A stretch of 50,115 bases of DNA from an uncultured Chitinophagaceae bacterium (GTDB taxonomy: Bacteria; Bacteroidota; Bacteroidia; Chitinophagales; Chitinophagaceae), in NCBI GenBank assembly GCA_946885665.1, contig CAMPGT010000002.1:1-50115 (forward strand), written 5' to 3'. The translations under genes and the position numbers were made by a program. Below, piece after piece: positions 25,854 through 33,896 of this stretch. The notes beneath the pieces are model-generated. The model was not told where the DNA came from, made no database searches, and saw nothing but the letters and a program-made list of their open reading frames with translations. Position 1 is the first letter of the stretch. Each line of letters begins with the position of its first letter.

Positions 25854-27074
25854 ATGAAGAAACTTTTCATTCCCGGCGCCTTTGTACTGATAGTCCTGTG
25901 GGCCTATACAAAATTTGAGAAGATGCCGCTATCGCATTTCGCCAGCGCCGAAGAAAAATATCTCGATGAGCTTCCCGGGTCTTCGCCAAATGTAACGCAA
26001 GACAGCCATGGTAATAATGTTGTGAGCTGGGTAAGAAGAATGAATGACTCCGTATCGGTGTTTTGCTACGCGGTCATTGACGAGAACGGTAAACCGGGAA
26101 ATACGGTCGTCATTCTGCCGAGTGTTAATATTCATCCTCATGCAGAGAATCTTCCTAAAGTGGTATTTAAGCCGTCGGGAGAAGTAATTGCGGTTTGGGG
26201 TACCCGTAATCCTGACGGTAATAATAAATACTCGGGACTCATCAACTATGCACAGTCGTTTGATGACGGCAAAACATGGACCGCAGCTAAAAGACTGGTT
26301 ACTGACGCCGCGGGCGATGATCAACGTTATTCGGATGTGGTGCTCACGAAAAATGGAGAAGCGGCCATCATTTGGCTGGATAACCGTAAAACAACCACCC
26401 ATGAGGGTTCCGCGTTATATTTTGCGGTAACTGAAGGCAACAGCGGGTTTGTGCGCGAACAACTGGTGAGCCAGCCTGCCTGCCAGTGCTGCCGCACAAA
26501 ATTGTATTGCGATAGCAAAGGAAACCTTCACGCCGTTTACCGCGGCATCATCAACGATAGCATCCGCGACATGCTGCATGTGGTATCAACAGATGGCGGA
26601 AAATCGTTCAGCGCACCGAAAAGGGTTCACGCCGATAATTGGGTGTTGAGAGGTTGCCCGCATACCGGTCCGTCGATGGCGGAAACGCAGCATGGATTGC
26701 ATTTTGCCTGGTTCACCGGCGGCTTGCGAAAGGGCAGTTACTTAATCAGTTCGCAAGATGGTTCATTCAAAGGATACGATACTATTAGTTCGGCGGGCAC
26801 GCATCCGCAGCTGGCGGCGATGCCTGGCGGCAGCCTGGTGGTGGTTTGGGATGAATCGGTTCGCATTGGCGACCAGTTTTACAAACGCATTGGCATGCAA
26901 TTGAGAAATGAAAGGGGTAGCGCGGTAATGACGGATTTTATTACGTCGGATACGGCTTACAGCACTTACCCGGTAATGGCTCCGGTTAATGATAAAAAGG
27001 TGCTGGTGGCGTATTCGTCGAAAGAAAAGAATAGGGAATATATTAAGTGGCAGCACGTGCAGGTGGTTCCCTGA
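25854..27074 (+). CDS. sialidase-fold (BNR-like) beta-propeller protein with Cys-x-Cys-Cys motif
   Basis: I start at ATG 25854, one base after the receptor's stop, giving MKKLFIPGAFVLIVLWAYTK, an N-terminal membrane anchor or signal. The 406-residue product has BNR/Asp-box repeats (SFDDGKTWTA, STDGGKSFSA) typical of six-bladed sialidase-like propellers. It carries unusual conserved Cys: C210-Q-C212-C213, C219, and C268-P-H270 in a GCPHTGPSM segment. Sialidase catalytic residues are not evident, so an enzyme role is doubtful. The Cys/His cluster and operon with a TonB receptor suggest metal or ligand handling in the periplasm or at the surface (inference). Confidence 0.7.
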   Translation: MKKLFIPGAFVLIVLWAYTKFEKMPLSHFASAEEKYLDELPGSSPNVTQDSHGNNVVSWVRRMNDSVSVFCYAVIDENGKPGNTVVILPSVNIHPHAENLPKVVFKPSGEVIAVWGTRNPDGNNKYSGLINYAQSFDDGKTWTAAKRLVTDAAGDDQRYSDVVLTKNGEAAIIWLDNRKTTTHEGSALYFAVTEGNSGFVREQLVSQPACQCCRTKLYCDSKGNLHAVYRGIINDSIRDMLHVVSTDGGKSFSAPKRVHADNWVLRGCPHTGPSMAETQHGLHFAWFTGGLRKGSYLISSQDGSFKGYDTISSAGTHPQLAAMPGGSLVVVWDESVRIGDQFYKRIGMQLRNERGSAVMTDFITSDTAYSTYPVMAPVNDKKVLVAYSSKEKNREYIKWQHVQVVP

Positions 27075-27081
27075 AAATTCG

Positions 27082-27105
27082 ATAACTTAATATTAAATAA
27101 GTTAT
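27082..27105. promoter_or_regulatory. perfect 8-bp inverted repeat just before the metallo-hydrolase start
   Basis: ATAACTTA (27082-27089) and TAAGTTAT (27098-27105) are perfect arms around an eight-base A/T spacer, and the inner TTAATATTAA (27087-27096) is itself palindromic. The element ends one base before the ATG at 27107. It could be an operator, or an mRNA hairpin that hides the translation start. Confidence 0.4.
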
Positions 27106-27106
27106 T

Positions 27107-27856
27107 ATGGCATCCAGGATTGCACTTGCGGGATTGGCCCTGCTCTTCGCAGGAAGTATTGTTGGTCAGTCAAACACACTTCGAACTTCGGTTGGCACAC
27201 TAACCATCGAACCTGTTGAACATGCCACCCTGGTTCTTTCGGTCAACAACAAAACCATTTATATAGATCCGGTTGGAGGAAAGGAAGCGTTTGGCAAGGC
27301 CAAATCGCCCGATCTTATTTTGGTCACCGATATTCATGGCGATCATTTCAACCAGGAAACGATCGATGCTGTGAAAAAGGAAGGAACTATCGTAGTAGTG
27401 CCGAAAGCTGTTGCAGATAAATATACCGGTGACAAATCGAAGTGGGTTGTATTGAGGAATGGCCAAAAAACCACGCAGTTGGGCATTAGCCTGACCGGTG
27501 TTCCCATGTATAACCTGCCCGAAGATGCAGATTCCCGGCACACGAAAGGAAGAGGAAACGGATATGTTATCGGGATAGGAGGGAAAAACATATATGTTTC
27601 CGGCGATACGGAAGACATTCCGGAGATGCGTGCACTGAAAAATATTGACGTGGCTTTCGTGTGCATGAATCTTCCCTACACGATGGATATTAACCAGGCT
27701 GCCAGCGCTGTTTTGGCATTTAAGCCGAAGGTTGTTTATCCTTATCACTATCGCGGCAGCGGTGGGTTGAGCGACGTCAAGGCGTTTAAGAAACTGGTGA
27801 ACGACAAGGACGCCAATATCGAAGTGCGACTCGCTGAGTGGTACGGTTCAAAATAA
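27107..27856 (+). CDS. exported metallo-beta-lactamase-fold hydrolase (UlaG-like)
   Basis: The 249-residue protein has a signal peptide (cleavage near IVGQ) and an MBL fold like UlaG-type hydrolases. The metal motif reads T-D75-I-H77-G-D79-H80, where the usual first His of HxHxDH is Asp. Later ligands are visible in the VSGDTED segment and in YPYHYRG. MBL proteins of this type act as lactonases, phosphodiesterases or general hydrolases; no substrate can be named. It follows the propeller gene by 32 bases across a strong inverted repeat and is convergent with the siroheme gene. Confidence 0.85.
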   Translation: MASRIALAGLALLFAGSIVGQSNTLRTSVGTLTIEPVEHATLVLSVNNKTIYIDPVGGKEAFGKAKSPDLILVTDIHGDHFNQETIDAVKKEGTIVVVPKAVADKYTGDKSKWVVLRNGQKTTQLGISLTGVPMYNLPEDADSRHTKGRGNGYVIGIGGKNIYVSGDTEDIPEMRALKNIDVAFVCMNLPYTMDINQAASAVLAFKPKVVYPYHYRGSGGLSDVKAFKKLVNDKDANIEVRLAEWYGSK

Positions 27857-27884
27857 TTTATTTTCTTCATAAGTATAAATTGGT

Positions 27885-28661
27885 TTATCGCATGGCGAGT
27901 TCGTTGCCGTAATGTGCGACCTGGTGCTTAACGACCGATGGATGGAGATTCACTACTTCGCCGATGACGATAACAGACGGATTGGTCAATTTTTCAAACT
28001 CGGCTTTGCAGGCGATATTTTTCACATTGCCGATAACGATCTTTTCATTCGGCATCGTTGCCTCCTGGATGATGGCAACCGGGGTATCCGATTTTCCTGC
28101 TGCGGCGAATATGTCCATAATGGCCTCCAGCCGGCTCATGGCCATCAGGATGATGATGGTGGCCGATGATTTTGCAGCGAGGTGGATATCGGGAGATATG
28201 TTGCCATTTTTGGTTGTGCCGGTCGTAACCCAGAAGCTTTCATTGATGCCGCGACAGGTAAGCGGTATCAACTGCGATGCAGGAGCTGCTATGCAACTGG
28301 AAATTCCGGGAACCACCTCTACATGCATGCCGGCGGCGCGAGCGGCGTTAATTTCTTCATGTGCACGGCCGAAAACAAAAGAGTCGCCCCCTTTTAAGCG
28401 TACGATGGATTTGTACCGCTTACCATAATCCACTATGAGGGTATTAATTTCCTGTTGCGATAAATAGTGACACCCCATTCTTTTACCGGCAAAGTGCCGG
28501 ATGGCAGAGGGACGGGTATAGCTGAGCAATTCCTCATTTGCCAGGGCATCATAAAGAACGACGTCAGCCTGCTTCAAGATACGTATTGATTTTATCGTAA
28601 TAAGTTCTGGATCGCCGGGGCCGGCACCTATTAAGTATAAAGAAGCAGGACTATTTAACAT
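27885..28661 (-). CDS. cobA: uroporphyrinogen-III C-methyltransferase (siroheme synthesis)
   Basis: The 258-residue protein has the full SUMT pattern: LIGAGPGDPELIT at the N-terminus (SAM-binding), ADVVLYDAL, VRLKGGDSFVFGRAHEE, VPGISSCIAAPA and the central TIIILMAMSRL. It adds two methyl groups to uroporphyrinogen III to make precorrin-2, the first step to siroheme. It is divergent from nirB, whose product needs siroheme, so the pairing is functional. It is the single-domain form; the dehydrogenase/ferrochelatase half of CysG is not fused here and must be elsewhere. The shared gap of about 155 bases should hold both promoters. Confidence 0.95.
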   Translation of the reverse strand: MLNSPASLYLIGAGPGDPELITIKSIRILKQADVVLYDALANEELLSYTRPSAIRHFAGKRMGCHYLSQQEINTLIVDYGKRYKSIVRLKGGDSFVFGRAHEEINAARAAGMHVEVVPGISSCIAAPASQLIPLTCRGINESFWVTTGTTKNGNISPDIHLAAKSSATIIILMAMSRLEAIMDIFAAAGKSDTPVAIIQEATMPNEKIVIGNVKNIACKAEFEKLTNPSVIVIGEVVNLHPSVVKHQVAHYGNELAMR

Positions 28662-28723
28662 TATAAAAATATTAATATGAATTTAATCGGAGATTTATGG
28701 AGCTAAAATAAAATTATTCCTCT

Positions 28724-28743
28724 ATATTCGTTATATAGAATAT
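28724..28743. promoter_or_regulatory. inverted repeat between cobA and nirB
   Basis: ATATTC (28724-28729) and GAATAT (28738-28743) are perfect arms with an eight-base spacer, in A/T-rich sequence about 75 bases before nirB. It does not match the TGAT-N4-ATCA sites of the nos promoters. It may be a site for a different regulator, or chance in A/T-rich DNA. Confidence 0.25.
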
Positions 28744-28815
28744 TAAATAATACGATTGTTTGCCCGATAAAACTGATTGCCTGCCATCATTTATTACTTT
28801 GTAAATGCTGGCTTA

Positions 28816-31314
28816 ATGAAAATTGTTGTAATTGGAAACGGTATGGTGGGCTACAAGCTTTGCGAAAAGCTGCTGGCCAAAAAGCCATCCGGTCTGCAAC
28901 TGGTGGTTTTTGGCGAAGAGATGCTACCCGCCTACGATCGCGTACACCTGAGTGAATACTTTTCGGGCAAATCGGCCTACGACCTGTGCATGGCCCCTGT
29001 TAACTGGTACGCCGAAAACAACATCACCCTTCATCTCGGCGACCCTGTTCACCACGTGGACAGGGAACAGAAAACGGTTACTTCCTTTACCGGCATTACC
29101 GAAACGTACGATTACCTGGTAATGGCCACCGGCTCATCGGCCTACATTCCGCCAATACCCGGCGTGGATAAAGACGGTGTGTTCGTGTACCGGTCCATCG
29201 AAGACCTCAATTTGATTCGGCGTCACCTGCCGCACACCAAAACCGCGGCAGTGATAGGCGGTGGCCTCCTGGGCCTGGAGGCAGCGAAAGCGGTACTCGA
29301 TCTCGGCATCGAAGACGCCCACATCATCGAGTTTGCACCGCGCCTGATGCCGCGGCAGATAGATGATTACGCTTCATCTATCCTGCAGCAAAAACTGGTG
29401 GCGCTTGGACTTAAGGTGCACACTAATAAAAATACAGCGGCCATCCTCGGCAATGAAAGCATACGCGGGCTCATCTTCACCGACAGTACCATATTAAATA
29501 CCGACATGCTGGTGATATCAGCAGGCATCAAACCGAGAGACGAACTGGCAAAGGGATGCGGACTGCTAACCGGTCACCGGGGCGGCATTATTGTAAATGA
29601 CCACATGCAAACCAGCGACCCTTTCATTTTTGCGGTGGGCGAATGTGCGTTGCACAACGGGGCGATATATGGACTGGTGGCGCCCGGGTATGAAATGGCC
29701 GATGTGGTGGTGAACCAGCTTACCGGCGGCGTCAAATTGTTCGATGGATTTGATATGAGCACAAAACTGAAGCTCATTGGCGTGGATGTGGCCAGCTTCG
29801 GCGATCCTTTTATTGAAGGGGAAGACACAAAATCGGTGGTGTATGAAAATACCTATGAAGGCATTTATAAAAGGATAAATATTTCTAACGATGGCAAGCA
29901 GTTGCTTGGAGGGATACTGGTTGGCAATGCCGACGAATACCACATTTTGCAGCAAACCTGCAACAATAAATTGCCCGTAGCAGGTAATCCCGAAAGCCTC
30001 ATTCTCCCAAAACTTGGCGATAACGGGGAGAAGGGAACGGGCGTTGCCGCCTTACCCGGCGATGCACTGATATGTAGCTGTGAAAGTGTAACCAAGCTCG
30101 ACATCTGCAATGCCATCACCGTCAACAACTGCGAAACGGTCGACGCAATTAAAAAATGTACAAAGGCCGGCACGGGTTGTGGCGGTTGTGCGCCAATGGT
30201 AAAAGATATATTGACGCATACGCTTAAGCAACAGGGCAAATATGTGCGCAATGTTATCTGCGAACATTTCACTTATTCGCGCCAGGAGCTGTACGACCTG
30301 GTAAAGATCAGGCAACTGAAAAATTACAACGGGGTACTCGATGAACTTGGCAAAGGCGATGGATGCGAAATATGCCGGCCGGCTATCAGCTCGATACTGG
30401 CGAGCTTGTGGAACGAACTGGTGGTGAAAAAGGAAAACCAAACTTCGCAGGATACGAACGACAGGTTCCTGGCGAACATCCAGAAAGGAGGAAGCTACTC
30501 CGTTGTACCCCGCATACCCGGAGGAGAAATAACGCCGGATAAATTGATCGCCATCGGCAGTGTTGCCAAAAAGTATAATCTCTACACCAAAATAACGGGC
30601 GGCCAGCGCATCGATATGTTTGGCGCTCATGTAAGCGACCTTCCCGATATCTGGAAAGAATTAATAGATGCCGGCTTTGAAAGCGGTCATGCATACGGAA
30701 AAGCGCTGCGCACAGTAAAAAGTTGCGTAGGCTCTACGTGGTGCAGGTTTGGGTTGCACGACAGCGTAAGCTACGCCATCCGGATAGAGGAGCGGTACCG
30801 CGGTCTGCGTGCACCGCACAAATTAAAATCCGCCGTATCCGGTTGCATCCGTGAATGTGCGGAGGCGCAGGCAAAAGATTTCGGGATCATCGCCACCGAA
30901 AAAGGATGGAACCTGTATGTATGCGGCAACGGGGGCTCCAAACCGCAGCATGCCTTGCTCCTCGCTTCCGACCTTGATTCCGAAACCTGCATCCGCTACA
31001 TCGACCGCTTTCTCATGTTCTACATTAAAACCGCCGACCCGTTAACGCGTACGGCCACCTGGCTGAATAAAATGGAAGGCGGAATTGATTATCTACGGAA
31101 CGTGGTAGTGAATGACAGCCTCGGATTGGCAGAAGAGTTTGAAAGAGAAATGCAGTTGCTGGTGGATAACTACGCGTGCGAATGGAAGAAGGTGGTGGAG
31201 TCGCCCGAGTTGCGCAAACGCTTCGCGCATTTTGTTAACGCACCGCAGGAGAAGGACCCCACGATTCATTTTGAAACGCTGCGCGGGCAGAAGAAAGCCG
31301 CAGAATGGAAATAA
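28816..31314 (+). CDS. nirB: assimilatory/dissimilatory nitrite reductase, large subunit
   Basis: I use ATG 28816 (MKIVVIGNGMVGYK, dinucleotide-binding GxGxxG); an ATG 39 bases upstream adds unconserved residues. The 832-residue protein shows the family order. An FAD/NAD oxidoreductase (1-300, second nucleotide site AAVIGGGLLGLEA at 145-156) comes first, then a BFD-type [2Fe-2S] domain with C420, C422, C455 and C458. The siroheme reductase half has cluster/siroheme ligands C637-x5-C643 and C677-x3-C681. It reduces nitrite to ammonium in the cytoplasm with NADH. It heads an operon with nirD, a porin and a nitrite channel, and is divergent from cobA. Confidence 0.97.
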   Translation: MKIVVIGNGMVGYKLCEKLLAKKPSGLQLVVFGEEMLPAYDRVHLSEYFSGKSAYDLCMAPVNWYAENNITLHLGDPVHHVDREQKTVTSFTGITETYDYLVMATGSSAYIPPIPGVDKDGVFVYRSIEDLNLIRRHLPHTKTAAVIGGGLLGLEAAKAVLDLGIEDAHIIEFAPRLMPRQIDDYASSILQQKLVALGLKVHTNKNTAAILGNESIRGLIFTDSTILNTDMLVISAGIKPRDELAKGCGLLTGHRGGIIVNDHMQTSDPFIFAVGECALHNGAIYGLVAPGYEMADVVVNQLTGGVKLFDGFDMSTKLKLIGVDVASFGDPFIEGEDTKSVVYENTYEGIYKRINISNDGKQLLGGILVGNADEYHILQQTCNNKLPVAGNPESLILPKLGDNGEKGTGVAALPGDALICSCESVTKLDICNAITVNNCETVDAIKKCTKAGTGCGGCAPMVKDILTHTLKQQGKYVRNVICEHFTYSRQELYDLVKIRQLKNYNGVLDELGKGDGCEICRPAISSILASLWNELVVKKENQTSQDTNDRFLANIQKGGSYSVVPRIPGGEITPDKLIAIGSVAKKYNLYTKITGGQRIDMFGAHVSDLPDIWKELIDAGFESGHAYGKALRTVKSCVGSTWCRFGLHDSVSYAIRIEERYRGLRAPHKLKSAVSGCIRECAEAQAKDFGIIATEKGWNLYVCGNGGSKPQHALLLASDLDSETCIRYIDRFLMFYIKTADPLTRTATWLNKMEGGIDYLRNVVVNDSLGLAEEFEREMQLLVDNYACEWKKVVESPELRKRFAHFVNAPQEKDPTIHFETLRGQKKAAEWK

Positions 31315-31331
31315 TCACATAAATCAAATTC

Positions 31332-31736
31332 ATGACGACAAATTCTAAACGCATCGACTGGTTCGCTGCATGCAGGGAGGAAGATGTTCCGGAAGATGGC
31401 GGCGTGTGCGTGAAGTACAAGCATCACCAGATAGCACTTTTCAAATTCTCGCGCCGAAACGAGTGGTACGCTTCTCAAAACATGTGTCCCCACAGACAAC
31501 AGATGGCCCTCAGCAGGGGCATGCTCGGTTCGCAAAATGGTGAACCGAAAGTTGCCTGTCCTTTTCATAAAAAAACTTTTTCGCTTGTGGATGGCCGTTG
31601 CCTGAACAGCGATGAGGGATACAACATCATCACGTTTCCGGTGAAGGTAGAAAACGGCAATGTTTATATCGGAATACACCAGGACGCACCATTCACGGAT
31701 CACAAATACTATGCTGATGAAAAAACTAACTGTTAA
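31332..31736 (+). CDS. nirD: nitrite reductase small subunit, Rieske type
   Basis: The 134-residue protein has a Rieske fold with both ligand pairs intact: C52-P-H54 and C76-P-F-H79. Some NirD proteins, such as that of E. coli, have lost these, so this subunit probably still binds a [2Fe-2S] cluster and may pass electrons inside the NirBD complex. It lies 17 bases after nirB. Its 3' end overlaps the start of the porin gene by about 26 bases, showing tight coupling. The last 20 or so residues (HKYYADEKTNC) extend beyond the usual domain end. Confidence 0.95.
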   Translation: MTTNSKRIDWFAACREEDVPEDGGVCVKYKHHQIALFKFSRRNEWYASQNMCPHRQQMALSRGMLGSQNGEPKVACPFHKKTFSLVDGRCLNSDEGYNIITFPVKVENGNVYIGIHQDAPFTDHKYYADEKTNC

Positions 31737-33066
31737 CCTGATCTGTATCCTCTGCACAATCATTTTCTCGTCAATCGGGGCGGATGCACAACTGTCTTTA
31801 TCCGCACAATTGCGCGCGCGCTCCGAAATGCGCGATGGGCAGGGCGCTCCGCTGAGCCACGGCAGTAAACCCGCAACCTTCATTTCGCAGCGAAGCAGGC
31901 TGAATGCTTCATTTATCGCTCACCGCCTTAAGCTGAATATGTCGGTGCAGGACGTGAGAGTATGGGGCCAGGACATTTCACAGATCAACCGCAATACCAC
32001 TGAAACCAATAACGGCCTGATGCTCCATGAGGCCTGGGCCGAAGTATTGTTATCAGACACGGCGAACAGGAACAGCTCGTTCAGTATAAAGATGGGCAGG
32101 CAGGAAATTATTTACGATGATCACCGATTGCTGGGCAACCTCGACTGGCTGCAGCAGGCCAGGCGGCACGATGCGCTGATCGCAAAGTTCCAGGCCGGAC
32201 GATGGTCGCTGCACGCCGGAGCGGCTTATAATCAAAATAAGGAATCCGCCTCGGGCACTATTTACGACAACACCTCGCCCGGGTACGCCGCAACAACCAA
32301 CGGGGGCACGATGTATAAAAGCATGCAATTTTTTTATGCCGGAAAAAAGTTAATGAAAGGCAGCGCCTCCTTCCTGCTGTTCAGCGACCAGTTTAACCGG
32401 TACCAGATGGAAACGGTCAATAACGTTCCTGCAAAGGATTTTTTGCCGGGTGTTTGGACGAGAGTGACGACCGGATTTTATTTCACCAATTCATTTAAAG
32501 AACTCGATGTAACGGCGGCGGCTTATTACCAAACAGGAAAGAACAACAACGGCGTAAAACTGGATGCGGCAATGGCGTCGCTGGCCGTGCAGCATTCATT
32601 CGGAAAATTCAGTTTCGGCCCGGGCGTGGATTACACTTCGGGAGGAGGTACTACCACGAAAAGCAAAACATTCGATCCACTATACGGCACGGCGCACAAG
32701 TTTTGGGGCTTCATGGACTATTTCTACGCGGGCAGCCCATTCGGAAAAGCAGGATTGGTGGACTATTACCTGAAAACAAAATGGAAGCCCGCCGAACGGC
32801 TCGCAGTAACGGGCGATTATCACCATTTCAACAGCGCCGCAGTGATTCCGAATGTAACAGGCAATGCGAAAAAACTTGGTGATGAAATCGACATTGTGGC
32901 AACGTATAACCTCACGAAGCTGGTGAGCCTGGAAGGCGGCTACTCGCATTATTTCTCAACCGGGCTGCTCACATCTTCACTGGTAAAAAACATTCCTGAT
33001 GCAAGAAGCTCGGCCAACTGGGCGTACATCATGATCAACATAAAACCTGAATTTCTTTTTAAATAA
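31711..33066 (+). CDS. outer-membrane beta-barrel porin (alginate-export-family type) in nitrite operon
   Basis: The start at 31711 (or ATG 31717) yields MLMKKLTVNL and a signal peptide cleaved near GADAQ; the longer frame from 31660 lies inside nirD. The 451-residue product is a beta-barrel with alternating aromatic/polar strands, ending in MINIKPEFLFK, an aromatic C-terminus fit for BAM assembly. Features such as FISQRSRLNASF and KMGRQEIIYDDHRLLGNLDW place it in the alginate_exp porin family. No alginate genes are nearby. Lying between nirD and a nitrite channel, it more likely lets nitrite/nitrate or another anion cross the outer membrane (inference). Confidence 0.85.
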   Translation: MLMKKLTVNLICILCTIIFSSIGADAQLSLSAQLRARSEMRDGQGAPLSHGSKPATFISQRSRLNASFIAHRLKLNMSVQDVRVWGQDISQINRNTTETNNGLMLHEAWAEVLLSDTANRNSSFSIKMGRQEIIYDDHRLLGNLDWLQQARRHDALIAKFQAGRWSLHAGAAYNQNKESASGTIYDNTSPGYAATTNGGTMYKSMQFFYAGKKLMKGSASFLLFSDQFNRYQMETVNNVPAKDFLPGVWTRVTTGFYFTNSFKELDVTAAAYYQTGKNNNGVKLDAAMASLAVQHSFGKFSFGPGVDYTSGGGTTTKSKTFDPLYGTAHKFWGFMDYFYAGSPFGKAGLVDYYLKTKWKPAERLAVTGDYHHFNSAAVIPNVTGNAKKLGDEIDIVATYNLTKLVSLEGGYSHYFSTGLLTSSLVKNIPDARSSANWAYIMINIKPEFLFK

Positions 33067-33084
33067 CCAATCAAACTAAAGTTT

Positions 33085-33894
33085 ATGGATTACAAAAAAC
33101 CTGCGGATGTAATGGCATTGATGATCCAGTCGGGCGTTGATAAGATAAAACTGTCACCACTCGACCTGATGATCAGGGGAATACTGTCGGGCGCCATTCT
33201 TGGATTTGGCACCACGCTGGCGGTTACGGCCACTGTACAAACGGGCATGGCGATCATCGGCGCATTGATTTTTCCTGCGTGTTTTGTAATTGTGGTGCTG
33301 CTGGGACTTGAATTGGTTACAGGCAGTTTTGCCGTATTGCCGGCAGCCGCTTTTGACCGGCAGATAAGGATACCGGCGATGATCAGGAACCTGGTGATTG
33401 TATTCACTGCCAACCTGATCGGCGCGTTGATCTATGCGGTTTTGTTTTGGATATCGGTTACCAACCTCGGCCACACGGGCAGTTCGCCACTTACTGCAGC
33501 CATTGTGAAAATAGCAGAAAGTAAAACGATCGGTTATGCGCAATTTGGCGGCGCCGGTATTATTACCGTGATTACAAAAGGAATACTGTGCAACTGGATG
33601 GTGACCATGGCCATTGTGATGTCGCTCACTTCATCGTCTGCGCTGGGGAAGATACTGGCTGCCTGGCTGCCGGTATTTATCTTCTTTGCGCAAGGTTTTG
33701 AGCACGCGGTGGTAAACATGTTTGTCATTCCCGCAGGAATGTTGCTCGGCGCCAAAGTAACCGTGAGCGATTGGTGGTTCTCTAATCAACTATGGGCAAC
33801 ATTTGGCAACATCCTGGGAGGAGTGATTTTTACGGCGCTTGCACTGTACCTCACGCACGGCAGGAAGAAGGAGCTCATCGAACTTCCCGCGTAG
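33085..33894 (+). CDS. nirC: formate/nitrite transporter family channel
   Basis: The 269-residue protein has six transmembrane helices and the FNT pattern: GAILGFGTTLAVTA in helix 1, a broken-helix GLELVTGSFAVLP region, FTANLIGALIYAV, ILCNWMVTMAIVM and EHAVVNMFVIPAGML. FNT channels form pentamers in the inner membrane passing nitrite, formate or related anions. As the last gene of the nirB-nirD-porin unit (18-base gap from the porin), nitrite import or export is the likely role. FocA-like formate traffic cannot be ruled out by sequence. Its stop is two bases from the stop of the convergent GH43 gene. Confidence 0.9.
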   Translation: MDYKKPADVMALMIQSGVDKIKLSPLDLMIRGILSGAILGFGTTLAVTATVQTGMAIIGALIFPACFVIVVLLGLELVTGSFAVLPAAAFDRQIRIPAMIRNLVIVFTANLIGALIYAVLFWISVTNLGHTGSSPLTAAIVKIAESKTIGYAQFGGAGIITVITKGILCNWMVTMAIVMSLTSSSALGKILAAWLPVFIFFAQGFEHAVVNMFVIPAGMLLGAKVTVSDWWFSNQLWATFGNILGGVIFTALALYLTHGRKKELIELPA

Positions 33895-33896
33895 CA

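Noticed and set aside
28771..28801. TTG plus TTACTTTG as a nirB promoter
   Set aside because: Spacing between elements is too short (14 bases) and the box is very close to ATG 28816; no matching TGAT-N4-ATCA site lies 23 bases upstream.
31660..31710. Longer start of the porin gene inside nirD
   Set aside because: The signal peptide begins at MLMKKLTV (31711); upstream residues are nirD sequence read in another frame.
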